Below are positions 10,484 to 20,860 of a DNA stretch of 64,000 bases, piece after piece. A model generated the notes under the pieces. It had not been told where the DNA came from. It ran no database searches and saw nothing but the letters and a program-made list of their open reading frames with translations. Each line of letters starts with the position of its first letter. Positions within the stretch are counted from its first letter, which is position 1. Source of the DNA: Chrysopilus asiliformis (Eukaryota > Arthropoda > Insecta > Diptera > Rhagionidae); assembly GCA_964034945.1 (NCBI GenBank), contig OZ035962.1, positions 81,861,942-81,925,941 of the forward strand, read 5' to 3'. The position numbers and the translations under genes are program-made.

Positions 10484-10774
10484 GGTGATCAGGCGTCTGT
10501 TGCGGGGGGGAATAGGTTGGCAGCTTGCTGTCGGCCCCGTAACCTGTAACAGCATCGAAGTCCTTCATCACTGTGCCGGTCATGTTTCGGGCAGTGGGGA
10601 GGGGATCGATGGTTGTAGCAGAGGGTCAACCCTGTTACGATTCGCAAGTGTACGCATTGCCTCCTCGTGGCGATCACTGGTAACTAGTTATTCTAGGCTA
10701 AAATGCGACGCTAAAGGAGAAACCCTTGACAAAAAACCCCAATCCAAGGTGGAACAGCATATGCCGATGGATGA
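10484..10774 (+). promoter_or_regulatory. LINE 5' UTR
   Basis: 291 bases between the left target duplication and the ORF1 ATG, GC-richer than the host DNA. LINEs of this group carry an internal promoter here. That role is inferred from the class; I do not recognise a motif. Confidence 0.5.
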
Positions 10775-12592
10775 ATGGCTAGTGGGATACTAGTCACGAA
10801 TATGCGAACTCTGGATACCTGGCGCCCTCCAGTTTCAAGCAGCCTTACACCTGTAAAGGAGCTCTGCAGGTGCGGACATTCTTTCTCCAATACTCGTGGG
10901 ACCAAAATAGAACCATCAACTTCTGCGGAGAAGGACCCCTCCCTAATAGGGTCCACGGAGAAGGATCTCTCCGCAAAAAGATCCAATCCAAAGGAGACCG
11001 GATCTCTCAAAAAGCCGGAAAAACCACCCCTAGGAACTGTTTCTGGGAAACCCGCGGCGGGTGCCACTAGGTCTTTGGCCACCAAACCTGGATCTGGTGC
11101 GCCTGTCGGGGCAACTCGGAAACAAGGTCCCAAAAAACCGTTGGTGTCGGAAGGCGGCGCAAGAGCTTTGGTCACCAAGCCTGGCTCAAGCAAAACCGGA
11201 GACACGATAAAAGCGCTAAACGCGCCCAAAAATGCGCTAAACGCGCCCAAAAATGCGCTAAACGCGCCCAAAGAAGCGCTTAGTGCGCCAAATACAGCGC
11301 GACATCAACCGCCGTCAAATGCGCTAAACGCGCCGCCAAAAGCGCCTTCCGCGCCCACCAAGCTGACTGCGCCGTCGAAAGCGCTCAACGCGCCGACCAC
11401 TTCGAAGGAAACCGGTTGCGCAGCCTCAAGCTCGCAACAAACGTCCTCCTTCGGGAAAGCATATCGCCGTAGAAGGGCGGCTTTCAGGGTAATGGCTAGA
11501 CTGGGACAGATACCTGAACAGAAACGGACTGCCCATGACAAGAAACAGCTGGAGTGGGCCGAATCGGTCCTCTCCGAGACAACGGCTAATTCGGGTAGCA
11601 ACCCCGCGTCGAAAAGACCGAGGTCTACTGACGAAGCGCCTATGGACGGAACCGACCCGAAGAGGGCCAAGACACAGCCACTCTCCCAAAAGAAGCAGTT
11701 CAGCGAGCTTCTGAAAGATCAGCTGGTGATGGCAGTCGTGGACAAAAGTCACGATGACGGCACTATCTCCATCGCCCAATGGAGGAAAGTTGAGGTTGCG
11801 CTGGCCACAAACTTCCTCGAGATTCTCAGGGAAAACCCTGGGCCCGTCCCCACATGTCGCGATGGTGGTTATCACCAAGGACATGTCAAATTAGTAGCTT
11901 GTGCAGATCCCAGATCAGCCGAACTACTACGGACAGCTGTCTCCAAACTCGGGGAGGTCTGGCCGGGCGCGGATCTGGAAGTCGTTGCTAGGGATGAGAT
12001 CCCGAGCAGACCAAGGACACGCGCTTGGATCCCTGTTGAACCTTCCGATCCAACCACAATTTTGGAGATTGTGAAGGTCAGCAACCCTTCTCTGCCAACC
12101 CACAACTGGAAGGTAGCAAAGCTGGAAGAGCCAAGGGGTGACTCTCGGGTAGCCACTATTGTGGTGAACAAGGAGTCCTTGGATCCTCTAGCGGAAACCG
12201 GAGGGGTGATCAGTTATGGCTTCGGCTCGATCACTCTGAAGGTCTACCAGAAGGACAAGGAGGAGGCAGAGAAGACCTGTCCGACAATGCCCGAAACAGC
12301 AGAGACGGAAACGGCTGCTGATACTTTGAGAATGCCAGCAGAGACGGAAACGGCTGCTGACACTTTGATAAGGTCAGCAGAGACGGAAACGGCTGCTGAC
12401 ACTTTGAGCCTCAACTCTTTCCAGCTGGAAGATGGCTATCAGTCATCGAGCTCGGGAATGGCTGAGGAACTCAGAAGTCTTCTTCTGCTCGAGTCGGAGT
12501 CAGAAGAAGACACCAACAAAACTATGGTGGAGGTATCTGGGGCCAGTAGTTCTAATGCTGCGGCTGCTACAGATAAATCTCCACCATTCTAA
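10775..12592 (+). CDS. LINE ORF1 protein (DUF4780-like)
   Basis: 605 residues. The N-terminal half is low-complexity and basic, rich in K, P and A; residues 147-208 hold ALNAPK-type repeats, and the first three encoded units are 21 bp each. A basic RRRR motif sits at about 231. Residues 316-490 match the DUF4780 pattern known from LINE ORF1 proteins: VVDKSHDDG, then GHVKLVACAD, then WKVAKLEEP and the ending GVISYGFGSI. Three tandem 13-residue repeats starting AETETAADTL lie at 508-546, encoded by 39-bp units. The C-terminus is acidic and serine-rich. It presumably binds RNA in the retrotransposition particle. No CCHC zinc knuckles are visible. ORF1 overlaps ORF2 in the +1 frame. Start choice: first ATG after the 5' UTR in this frame. 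Confidence 0.8.
   Translation: MASGILVTNMRTLDTWRPPVSSSLTPVKELCRCGHSFSNTRGTKIEPSTSAEKDPSLIGSTEKDLSAKRSNPKETGSLKKPEKPPLGTVSGKPAAGATRSLATKPGSGAPVGATRKQGPKKPLVSEGGARALVTKPGSSKTGDTIKALNAPKNALNAPKNALNAPKEALSAPNTARHQPPSNALNAPPKAPSAPTKLTAPSKALNAPTTSKETGCAASSSQQTSSFGKAYRRRRAAFRVMARLGQIPEQKRTAHDKKQLEWAESVLSETTANSGSNPASKRPRSTDEAPMDGTDPKRAKTQPLSQKKQFSELLKDQLVMAVVDKSHDDGTISIAQWRKVEVALATNFLEILRENPGPVPTCRDGGYHQGHVKLVACADPRSAELLRTAVSKLGEVWPGADLEVVARDEIPSRPRTRAWIPVEPSDPTTILEIVKVSNPSLPTHNWKVAKLEEPRGDSRVATIVVNKESLDPLAETGGVISYGFGSITLKVYQKDKEEAEKTCPTMPETAETETAADTLRMPAETETAADTLIRSAETETAADTLSLNSFQLEDGYQSSSSGMAEELRSLLLLESESEEDTNKTMVEVSGASSSNAAAATDKSPPF
11210..11272 (+). repeat. 21-bp tandem repeats inside ORF1
   Basis: Three consecutive units of GCGCTAAACGCGCCCAAAAA type encode ALNAPKN/ALNAPKE. 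Diverged copies continue to about 11395. Such arrays expand and contract readily. Confidence 0.8.
12299..12415 (+). repeat. 39-bp tandem repeats inside ORF1
   Basis: Three units each begin GCAGAGACGGAAACGGCTGC and encode AETETAADTL plus three variable residues. They stay in frame. Confidence 0.85.
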
Positions 12593-15500
12593 AATGGCAT
12601 CCGCCTCCTTACTTCTCCGACTGACTACAGGAGGAGAAGACATCGTGTTGATCCAGGAACCATGGGTGGCAAGGAACATGGTTTGTGGACTCAACTCACC
12701 GGGCTATAAGCTCATATACGATAGGAATAAAGGTAATCCAAGAGCTTGCTTATTGGTAAAACATAACCTTAACGCATTTCTACTCCCAACTTACAGCGAC
12801 AGAGATATGGTTACGATCAAGCTGGAGCTAGCCTCGACCAGCTTCTGGCTAACTTCGACCTATCTCGCCCACGACCAGGAAGGACCCCTGCCACCGGATA
12901 ATCTGGGGAGGCTTGTCGCCGACGCTGGTCTACATAAAACCGGGCTTCTTATCGGAGGTGATGTTAACGCGCATCACACAGTCTGGGGAAGTACGGACAT
13001 AAACGACAGAGGTGAGTCACTTTTTGAATATATTCTAAGTACTAACCTAAACATCTGTAACGTTGGCAATGAAGCCACCTTCGTTACTACTAACAGACAA
13101 GAGGTTCTAGATATTACCTTAGTCTCTGACTCTATCTCCTGCATGGTCAAGGACTGGAGGGTTTTGAAGGAACACTCTTTCTCAGATCATAGATATATTC
13201 AATTCGGCCTCGACATACAACCCCCAACCCCTCCGATTTTTAGGAATCGAAGAAGGACAAACTGGGGCTTGTATAGAGACACGTTTAACAGACTGCTGCC
13301 TATGGGCACTCCTAAACCCCCCACCACGTTTCAGGATGTGGATTCTATGGTGGAGGACCTAACCAAGGCATTTAATGGAGCAATGGACCTATCCTGCCCG
13401 GAGAGTAAGCCAAGGGGCAAAAAAAGACCGCCATGGTGGTCCCCGGAGCTTATGACTCTCAGAAAGGAAAGTCGTAGGCTCTTCAACAAAGCGAAAAGTA
13501 CCAGACTGCAACAGGATTGGGACTCTTATAAAGGGATGTTGAGAACCCTGAAAAAAGAGGTGAGGAAAGCCCAGCGTAAGTCCTGGGAACTCTTCTGTGG
13601 TAAAATAGAAGAGTGCTCTGAAGCAGCTAGGCTTCGGAAAATCCTCTCAACCACTCCTAATATGCCCAGCTATCTAAAAAAAGCTGACGAAACATGGACA
13701 TGTTCTAGCCTGGAAACCCTAGAACTCTTAATGGATACCCATTTCCCGGGATGCTCTAAGGACTCACCAGGAAGGGAGATTCCGATAAATAGAGAGGAGA
13801 ACAGGCTTCATAGCAAACTCCTCGACAAAACAAAAATTACTTGGGCAATTAAGAGTTTTAAACCGTTTAAGTCACCCGGACCGGACGGTATAATACCAGC
13901 TGAAATTCAGAAAGTTTCAGACTTAGCCCTCCCCTGGCTCGAAACAATTTTCCAAGCCTGCATTACCCTAGTCTATATTCCCTTAAAATGGACAGAGGTC
14001 AACGTCGTTTTTATCCCCAAGGCAGGGAAAAACACACATAGCTCACCTAAGGATCTCAGACCGATCAGCCTCTCGTCTTTTCTTCTGAAGACACTAGAAA
14101 GATTGTTAGATACTCATATACGTCAAAAAATTGACCCAAATAAGTTATCTACATCTCAACACGCATACTGCAAGGGCAAGTCCGTGGAGACAGCTATGCA
14201 TACTCTGGTTCACACAATAGAAAAATCACTGGACCTCAAGGAATATACAATGGTTACCTTTCTAGATATTGAAGGAGCCTTTAACAATGTCGCACCCGGA
14301 GCTATCATGGGAGCATTACAGTATCTTGGTGTAGAGGCTCCTATAGGCGAACTGATAAATCTAATGCTAACAGGCAGGATTATCAATTCAAAGCTGGGGA
14401 ACTCATCTGCAAGAAGATATGTAAAGAGAGGAACCCCACAAGGGGGAGTACTCTCCCCACTTCTTTGGATACTAGCAATTAACGAATTGCTTCAAATCCT
14501 GGAAGCGGAGGGCTGCAAAGTGGTAGCTTACGCGGACGACGTTGCTATAGCTTTTTCAGGAAAGTATCCTACAACATTGAAAGAGCTAACTCAGAACGCT
14601 CTCCATAAACTATCTACCTGGACAAACAAATGCGGTTTAGCGGTTAATCCGCTGAAAACCGAAATAGTCCTCTTCACCAGGAAATATAAAATTCCTCAAA
14701 TCGACCCACCCTCCATAAATGGTACCAGCCTAGTCTGGACAGACAGGGCCAAATACCTGGGTATTATTCTAGATAGGAAGCTAGACTGGAAATTGAATAC
14801 TCAGGAAAGGGTTAAAAAAGCCTCAGTGGCTCTCTACTCGTGTAAACGAGCCATTGGATCAAAATGGGGAATGAAACCATACATGGTTCACTGGCTCTAC
14901 ACGTCCGTTATCAGACCCATACTCATGTATGGGGTAATCGTCTGGTGGACAGCTTTAGATAAAGCCATACACCGAGGTTTGCTAGGGAAAATACAAAGAA
15001 TGGCGTCAGTGTGCATAAGCGGAGCATTGAGAACGACTCCCACGAAGGCACTGGAAACCCTTCTACATTTGGTTCCCCTAGACCTATACGGCAAGCAGAT
15101 GGCGGCACGCGCAGCCATAAGACTAAAAGCCTCATTAACATGGTATAGTACTGAAAAAGGGCATTCCAGTATTCTTAAGAATTTTCAGGAAGTCCCGAGA
15201 AATATAGATTATACTATATCCAAACCGTTCTTTGAAAGGAACTTCACCACTATCATCCCTTCCAGGCAACAATGGGAGGATGGTACTATACAAAACTGTA
15301 ACACAGTACACTTTTACACAGATGGATCCAAATTGGATGGGAGAGTGGGCAGGGGGATCTACTCTGGTCATTTAAAGATCAGTCAATGCCTCCGCCTACC
15401 GGATCACTGTAGCGTATTTCAGGCCGAAATGATGGCAATCAAAGACGTCACAGAGTGGCTCAAAAATAATGTTGTATCATCTAGAGATATTAGCATTTTC

Positions 15501-16151
15501 ACTGACAGCCAAGCGGCAATAAAATCCCTAGAATCTATCGCACTCACATCAAAGGTGGCACGGGAGTGTAAGGCATCTCTCAATGAGATGTCGGAATACT
15601 TCAATATCAACATCGTTTGGGTGCCAGGACATAGTGACATAGATGGGAACGAGAAAGCGGACGAACTTGCTAGGAGAGGCACGATTGCGCCAACTCTACC
15701 TGCAAAAGAGAGTATAGGCATACCTCTGGCAACGTGCAAACTCATACTAAGTTCTGAAACGCTAAACAATGCAAACCAGAGATGGACACGGGAGAGAACG
15801 TGTACCGTCACCAAATGTATCTGGCCTAAGCTAGACAAATAACGCTCCAGTAGACTCCTCTCACTACAAAGAAATGCGATCAGCACGGTAGTGGGAATAA
15901 TAACAGGGCACTGCCTAATAGGCAGACATGCCGACAGGCTCGGAGCTCCCTCAAACGACTTTTGTAGAAGCTGTGGGGATGTGGACGAAGAGGAGTCGAC
16001 AACTCATCTTCTCTGTCATTGCCCAGCACTAGCTCAACGCAGAAGAACTCATTTGGGTAGTTTCTTCCTAAACGATCTAGAAGACCTAAGCGCCACAAGC
16101 GTTGCAGATCTACTCCGCTTCATCAGAAGCTCCAAATGGTTCGAGGTATAG
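12555..16151 (+). pseudogene. LINE ORF2: endonuclease, reverse transcriptase, RNase H; one nonsense codon
   Basis: The frame is open from 12432. The likely start is the ATG at 12555, 38 bases before ORF1 ends, because the endonuclease fold begins there (MLRLLQINLHHSK). Residue numbers below count from 12432. AP-type endonuclease: IQEPW (E76), GGDVNAHH (D177, N179), SDHR (D252, H253). Reverse transcriptase about 470-790: FLDIEGAF (D612), GTPQGGVLSPLLW, YADD (700-703). RNase H: YTDGS (D964), QAEM (E999), FTDS (D1025), KADELA (D1077). A TAA at 15840-15842 interrupts the frame. The same frame then continues to 16151 with the conserved tail CRSCG...HLLCHC, a Cys/His motif of this LINE group. All catalytic residues are present. 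The stop is the only lesion I see. Confidence 0.88.
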
Positions 16152-16228
16152 AGAAATGGATCGTCAAGATTCGCGTGGTATCACAATGGGCCATTTCTGG
16201 CCTAAGTGTGCCTTTTTGGCAGCCACTC

Positions 16229-16243
16229 TAACCTAACCTAACC
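16229..16243 (+). repeat. (TAACC)3 tail of the LINE
   Basis: CTAACCTAACCTAACC ends the element just before the right target duplication. It replaces the poly(A) of other LINEs. The pentamer is the same as the TTAGG telomere repeat of many insects read on the other strand. Confidence 0.8.
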
Positions 16244-16390
16244 TAGACTGTCTTCAATAATTTTGTCACAATGAGTTCTTCAGAATTAGTTAAAATCATA
16301 GTATTTTTATGTACCATAAAATATCTGCAACCTTTTTCGAGCCAAGTTAAAAAAAGGTTCGAGGTGTTTGCAAAAAATTATGACTCTTAA

Positions 16391-16621
16391 CCCTCTAGCC
16401 GGAATGCCCGCCTAAAGGCGGGCTTCAGGGAATTCGCTTGTTTATAACGGGTAACAATTTTAATCGCCGGAAATCGGCGGAACGTGTTACACTGACTTTT
16501 GTAAGTTATCGCTTTACATGCTGGAAAAAAATTAGCCCTGTACGTTGTCTTGGTTACGGTCTGTCGCAAGTTGAAAGTCATATTTTAGTGAATTTTTTTC
16601 GGAAATATTCCGGTTAGAGGG
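16391..16621. mobile_element. piggyBac-like MITE, 231 bp, TTAA-flanked
   Basis: TTAA (16387-16390) is followed by CCCTCTAGCCGGAAT, and ATTCCGGTTAGAGGG is followed by TTAA (16622-16625). Ends differ at one position in 15. A GCCCGCCTAAAGGCGGGC hairpin lies just inside the left end. TTAA duplication and CCC-starting ends are the piggyBac signature. No coding region. Confidence 0.8.
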
Positions 16622-16739
16622 TTAACAGCTTAGCACCCAAACTACTTGGACGAGCAAAAAACAACCCATCATGTTTCACCTCGAATTCTAAAATTTTTCA
16701 CGTTACTCTCGTAAAATAAGCAGATCGACAAACCGGTAT

Positions 16740-17110
16740 TTTGAAACGAATCATAAACCACTGAACCCTTGAAATTTCAGTGAACCGAAGCAAAACCTTA
16801 ATCCGAACTATACTTTGAAAAAAAGTTGGTCCTACCGAACCAATACCAATTCAAGAAAAAAAGGTCCAACTGAAGCTAAATCAAACTATTTAAAAAAAAA
16901 TGGCTGCACTGAACCCAAATCGAACCAGTTTTTAAAATCTATACTGTAACCAAACCAAAAAACAAAAATTCTTTTAGTAGTTCGGTTCATGTTCGAATTT
17001 CTGTAACAATTTTTTGGGCAATTTAAATTTTTTTTTAAATTTTTAACACCAAAACCCAAACCAGAACCTAATTTTTGAAACTAAAACCTAATTTTTGAAA
17101 CAGATCCAAA
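16740..17110. repeat. Degenerate CCGAACC/CCAAACC repeat
   Basis: Opposite orientation of the GGTTCGGTT repeat at 2105-2290. Strongly degenerate and noncoding. Confidence 0.45.
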
Positions 17111-17149
17111 ATAGGATAAAGTAAGGAATAATTAAATTTTTTTCCTTTA

Positions 17150-17345
17150 AAAAAATGTACTTAAAAGAAAAAAAAAATATAATTTGGACGCTGTGTATCA
17201 GAAATGAATGCAAGGAAAAACCATAAAAAATAAAATATATATTTATCCCGTTTTTATTTCTGATACGTAGCGCCCAAAAGATAATTTTTTTCTTTTTAAA
17301 ACATTTTTTTAATAAAAGCTTTTTTAAATTTTTTTAAATGTTGAA
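17150..17345. mobile_element. Palindromic MITE family P, copy 1
   Basis: GCTGTGTATCAGAAATGAAT (about 17190) is matched in inverse by TTATTTCTGATACGTAGCGC (about 17255), with A- and T-runs outside. Copies at 18640-18905 and 58085-58335 share this hairpin. Confidence 0.55.
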
Positions 17346-18285
17346 ACTCAATATAGTTGTATTGATAAACATAAGCATGAAAAACCAATTAAAAACAGTT
17401 TAAATTTTCATATAAAATGAACTGAAAGAATATTTATTATGAAAATACAAAATTTTCATACATAGTGAGCAGTTAATTAGCTTAAGCAACTATTGTCTAC
17501 GATTTAAACATGAATGCATACTTAGAGTCACTTTTAAAATAATTTGATTTTTCAATTAAATGCACTCCACGCAAAGTTTACGATCATGGCGAGAAGTAAA
17601 CGAGCTGGCATGCATTTTGGCCAACAGCAGTTTTGCTAAGGAAAAACAACTCTTGAAAAACTTTTTCGCAGTCAGGCAAATAGGCAAGGATACAGCACTG
17701 TGGCCGGAAAAGCAGAAAACTAGAAAACAGCAAAACTATGCTCGTAATAAACGTACAACGAAAGAAATTTAAATCCATTCATGAAATTACAGCTAAACAT
17801 TAAGTTACACTACATGCTCGAATTTCCTCACCATACCCCGGAATTGTTGCCCTTTCCTCAGTTTAGTCCAGAAATCGTGGACTTATTTTCGAAACGTGAC
17901 TCGCTGAATACTGAGAGGAAAAATCAAAAAGTTTTCCAGAGCTTATGGCAGTTGATTTATTTTATGCCCAAGTATTTGCTTGAAGGAGTCTTACTTGCTC
18001 CCTGGCAGTGTCTAAGATCCTTGCAAGTCCTTTAAATTCGACTATGATCACGACCCGAAGGAGTGCCGCTGGGCAAAATGTTGGTTAGCTGGGCTGATAG
18101 ACCTTGGCTTATGGTGGCATGGTAGATACTCAATTTGTTATGCAATACGGATCATGTTATCTGACTTTTTACTTTCTTATACGAAGTATAATAAAGTATT
18201 GTATTCTTCGAAAATTTCGCCTGAAAAGCATTTCACTACTCGTGAGCCGATTGGAGCATTACCTGCAAACGAAACCGAAGTAATT
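17346..18285. other. Stretch with two unrecognised open frames
   Basis: Frames at 17560-17772 and 17781-18035 are less AT-biased than their surroundings; the second encodes a hydrophilic start and a C-terminal half with W and aromatic residues. I recognise no domain and see no convincing splice sites. They could be exon remnants or repeat sequence. A TATACGAAGTATAATAAAGT segment near 18178 belongs to a dispersed repeat also at 28281 and 33416. Confidence 0.3.
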
Positions 18286-18289
18286 CTTA

Positions 18290-18612
18290 ACCCTGATTTA
18301 CCATGCAGCAGCAACGCCAACAGCAACAGCAACGTCGATGCAAAGAGCGACGGCAAAAAGAGAAATGCTGTCGGATGAATTACAATGAAGCAGCAACAGC
18401 AACAGTAAATATTGACGTTTCTGAATTGTTGAATTAACCTTTCTTCCATGATTGCCTAAATTAAATGTTTATTAAATAAATGTTTATTAGGATTAGAAAT
18501 GAATCGGCAGCAAAATATCTCTCTGAAAATTTGACGTAACAGAGTCGATTCTCGACCAATCAAAACACTTTCTCCGTGACGTCGCTGTTGCTGTTGCTGC
18601 TGCATTGTAAAT
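18290..18612. mobile_element. MITE-like inverted repeat with CAGCAACAG motifs
   Basis: ATTTACCATGCAGCAGCAAC at about 18297 is matched in inverse by GTTGCTGCTGCATTGTAAAT at about 18592-18611, with repeated CAACAG units inside both ends. Same style (header plus repeated motif) as the TWA-flanked MITEs, but no direct duplication is clear. Confidence 0.5.
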
Positions 18613-18639
18613 TTATGTACACAAACACAAAAAACAAAG

Positions 18640-18905
18640 CTTTTATGTACACAAACACAAAAAACAAAAAAAAAATTTTTGAAAAAAAGCTTTTATTTAA
18701 AAAAATCCACTAAAAAGAGAAAAGTCATATTTTGAGCGGTGTGTATCAGAAATAAAAGCGAGATAAATATTTCTTTTATTTTATTTTTTATTTTTTATGC
18801 TTTTTTATCTCACTGTCATTTCTGATACACAGCGCCCAAAAAAATGTTTTTTTTCTTTTTAGTGGGTTCTTTAAAAATAAAAACTTTTTTAAAAATGTAT
18901 TTTTT
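18640..18905. mobile_element. Palindromic MITE family P, copy 2
   Basis: GTGTATCAGAAATAAAAGCG (about 18741) and CATTTCTGATACACAGCGCC (about 18816) form the hairpin. It abuts the 125-bp satellite that follows, as does the copy at 58085-58335. Confidence 0.6.
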
Positions 18906-18964
18906 CACTTTTTTTATTTTATCCTTTTTAGTAATTTCGTATTTAATTAGTTTGACTAAAATTG

Positions 18965-19448
18965 CAAAATGAAAAGGATAATCACATTATCCTAACAGGA
19001 CCTTCAATTATTCTTACAGACTTCTTAATGTAAGAATCTGATTCACCGACCACAAAAACTTTCGGGTGAATTTTTTTCCCGAACAATTTAAGGAATTTAT
19101 CCTTATAGGGCCCTCCCTTGGCCCCTCCATTATCCTCACAGACTTCTTAACGCCGGAATCGAGGTCAGCGACCTCGAAAACCCCCAAATGTTTTTCCAGA
19201 AAAATTTGCGGATAAGGTTAATCACGTTATGCTTACAGGACCTTCCGTTATCCTCACAGACTTCTCAATGCCGGAATTGGACTCAACGACCTCAGAAACC
19301 CCCCGTTGAGATTTTTTCCCGGAAATTTTGAGGACCTTCCGTTATCCTCATCGACTTTTTAATTGCGGAATCGGATTCAGCAACCTGAGAAACCCCCAGA
19401 TGATATTTTTCCGGAAAATTTGAGCAAAAGACAATCACGTTATCCTTA
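18965..19448. repeat. Satellite D, about 125-bp units
   Basis: About four diverged tandem units with the order GATAATCACGTTATCCTTAC, AGGACCTTCCGTTATCC, CACAGACTTCTTAATGC, CGGAATCGGATTCAGCGACC, then CCGGAAAATTTGAGG. It continues at 19913-19940 after a MITE insertion. Other arrays lie at 56085-56425 and 58405-59010. Confidence 0.8.
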
Positions 19449-19909
19449 TGCGGGGGTCACACGACGTTGTTTTACAGCCGCTGGCTGCTGCTGGTTAGTA
19501 GCACTGGCAAGTAGCAACAGCAGCCAGCGTACTGAGAGGGTTCACACGATTTCTACTTTAGTAGCGCTAGCAAGTAACAAAACAATGGTTTGATATTTTA
19601 ATTTGGGAGATTTTTTAAATAATAAACGTAAAACACAAATTTAAATAATTAAACATAAAATAACAACTTACAATAAATAAACTTTACCACTTATCAGACT
19701 TTTGACAGCTCAGAAACCATGCGACAGGGTCACGTGATCCCTAGTAGCGCTGGTAAAGTAGAACGGTCTCTACTTCACTAGCGCTGCTAAAATCATCACG
19801 CTGCTGCTGGTAGTAGCAACGCACTAGGGTTCACACGGTGCTGCTGAAACGGCTGCTAACAGCCATACAGCCACTAGCGCTGGCAAAACAGCGTCGTGTG
19901 ACTGCCACA
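19449..19909 (+). mobile_element. MITE M3 copy a, 461 bp, TTA target duplication
   Basis: Ends TGCGGGGGTCACACGACG and GTCGTGTGACTGCCACA are flanked by TTA (19446-19448, 19910-19912). The interior holds many AGTAGCGCTAGC-type motifs in both orientations, and TTCACACGRT occurs twice. A second copy lies at 58449-58894 in the opposite orientation. Noncoding. Confidence 0.85.
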
Positions 19910-19959
19910 TTACAGGACCTTCCGTTACCCTTAAAAGGACGAAGTAGAGAAAATATTGT

Positions 19960-20115
19960 ATTGTTATCGGACTTACGAATGCGCGCAAAATTTCAAGTCA
20001 ATCGGATGAGTGGAAGTGGGTCAAAATTAGATTTTCAAAATTCGACAGACAAATAAACAGACAGACAGACAAACACGAAGGCAAGCTAAATAAAAGCTTT
20101 TAAAAACCAGAAGTT
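19960..20115. repeat. Dispersed repeat E fragment
   Basis: AAATTTCAAGTCAATCGGAT, GGGTCAAAATTAGATT and a short CAGACAGACAGACA tract. Related pieces lie at 28270-28420, 33415-33560, about 39905-40130 (minus) and 51945-52080. Confidence 0.5.
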
Positions 20116-20129
20116 TCTCTGCATTGGTG

Positions 20130-20860
20130 AAAATTATTGACCTCTTCCTCTAAAAAAGGAGACCGACAGATCACGCTCTTCATCGTCAAGTATTACAAAA
20201 ATGTCTTTCTGTTTGCCAGTCTGTTAGTCTCTCTCTCCAATCTTGAAATCTCTCAGCCTGTGTACAAGATTTCTCAACAACTAATAGAGGTAGAGCCACA
20301 AAATTTTACAGGGATGTTTCGTCCTGGAATGGGACGATCCTATCAATTTTTTTTGAAAATCCATTAACTGCAAGTACCCAAAATGGCGACTTTTTAACAT
20401 CGGAATTTCGTTTTGTGCAATTTACTCCAAAACTACGCATTTTTCCGTAGTCTTATTTATAACAGATGTTGGAGACAATGAAATTTTCTTTCGTCTTTTA
20501 CTAGAATTCCGTATCTCAAACTATTATTGAGATATACCGTTATTTAAAAAACAGTTTTTTGTAACTATCTCGTAAACTAACGGTTTTTAGTAGTTCATTG
20601 TAGGGGGCGAACTAAAAAGAGTAACGATACCTACAATTCTGTCTTCTACCATTATCCGGTATCATTTACTGTTATTGAGATATTTTCATTAGAGCGTAAA
20701 AAAATTGAAAAATAGCAGTAAACAGGAATTAAAGATATTAAAATCCTCTTTAAATTTGCCTAATACCATAAATCGAAATATTTTATCGTTATCGAGATAT
20801 TACAGGTTTTGTACAATAAAAAAATCATATTTTTATAAAAGCTAATAATTCACGTAGATT
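20130..20860. repeat. Dispersed repeat shared with 26790-27160
   Basis: TACAAGATTTCTCAACAA, AAAATTTTACAGGGATG, ATCCATTAACTGCAAGTACC and the CTCGTAAACTAACGG/GGTTTTTAGT blocks correspond in order to sequence inside the nested element at 26585-27363. Noncoding; the frame at 20137-20367 is part of it. Confidence 0.5.

Larger units (their letters stand above)
10484..16243 (+). mobile_element. LOA-like non-LTR retrotransposon, 5760 bp, nearly complete
   Basis: Bounded by a perfect 12-bp target duplication. It has a roughly 290-bp 5' UTR, ORF1 with a DUF4780-like domain, and ORF2 with endonuclease, reverse transcriptase, RNase H and a C-terminal Cys/His motif. The 3' tail is three units of TAACC rather than poly(A). 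RNase H in ORF2 together with a DUF4780-type ORF1 fits the LOA/I-R1 group of LINEs. The perfect duplication implies a recent insertion, but one in-frame stop in ORF2 (15840-15842) makes this copy defective. Base composition is much less AT-rich than the surroundings. Confidence 0.9.

Noticed and set aside
10711..11271. 186-codon minus-strand frame and other antisense frames across the LINE
   Set aside because: They run antisense through LINE ORF1/ORF2, whose sense frames carry the recognisable domains.
16229..16243. Telomere or telomeric junction
   Set aside because: Only three pentamer units, bounded by a LINE target duplication; this is the LINE tail.
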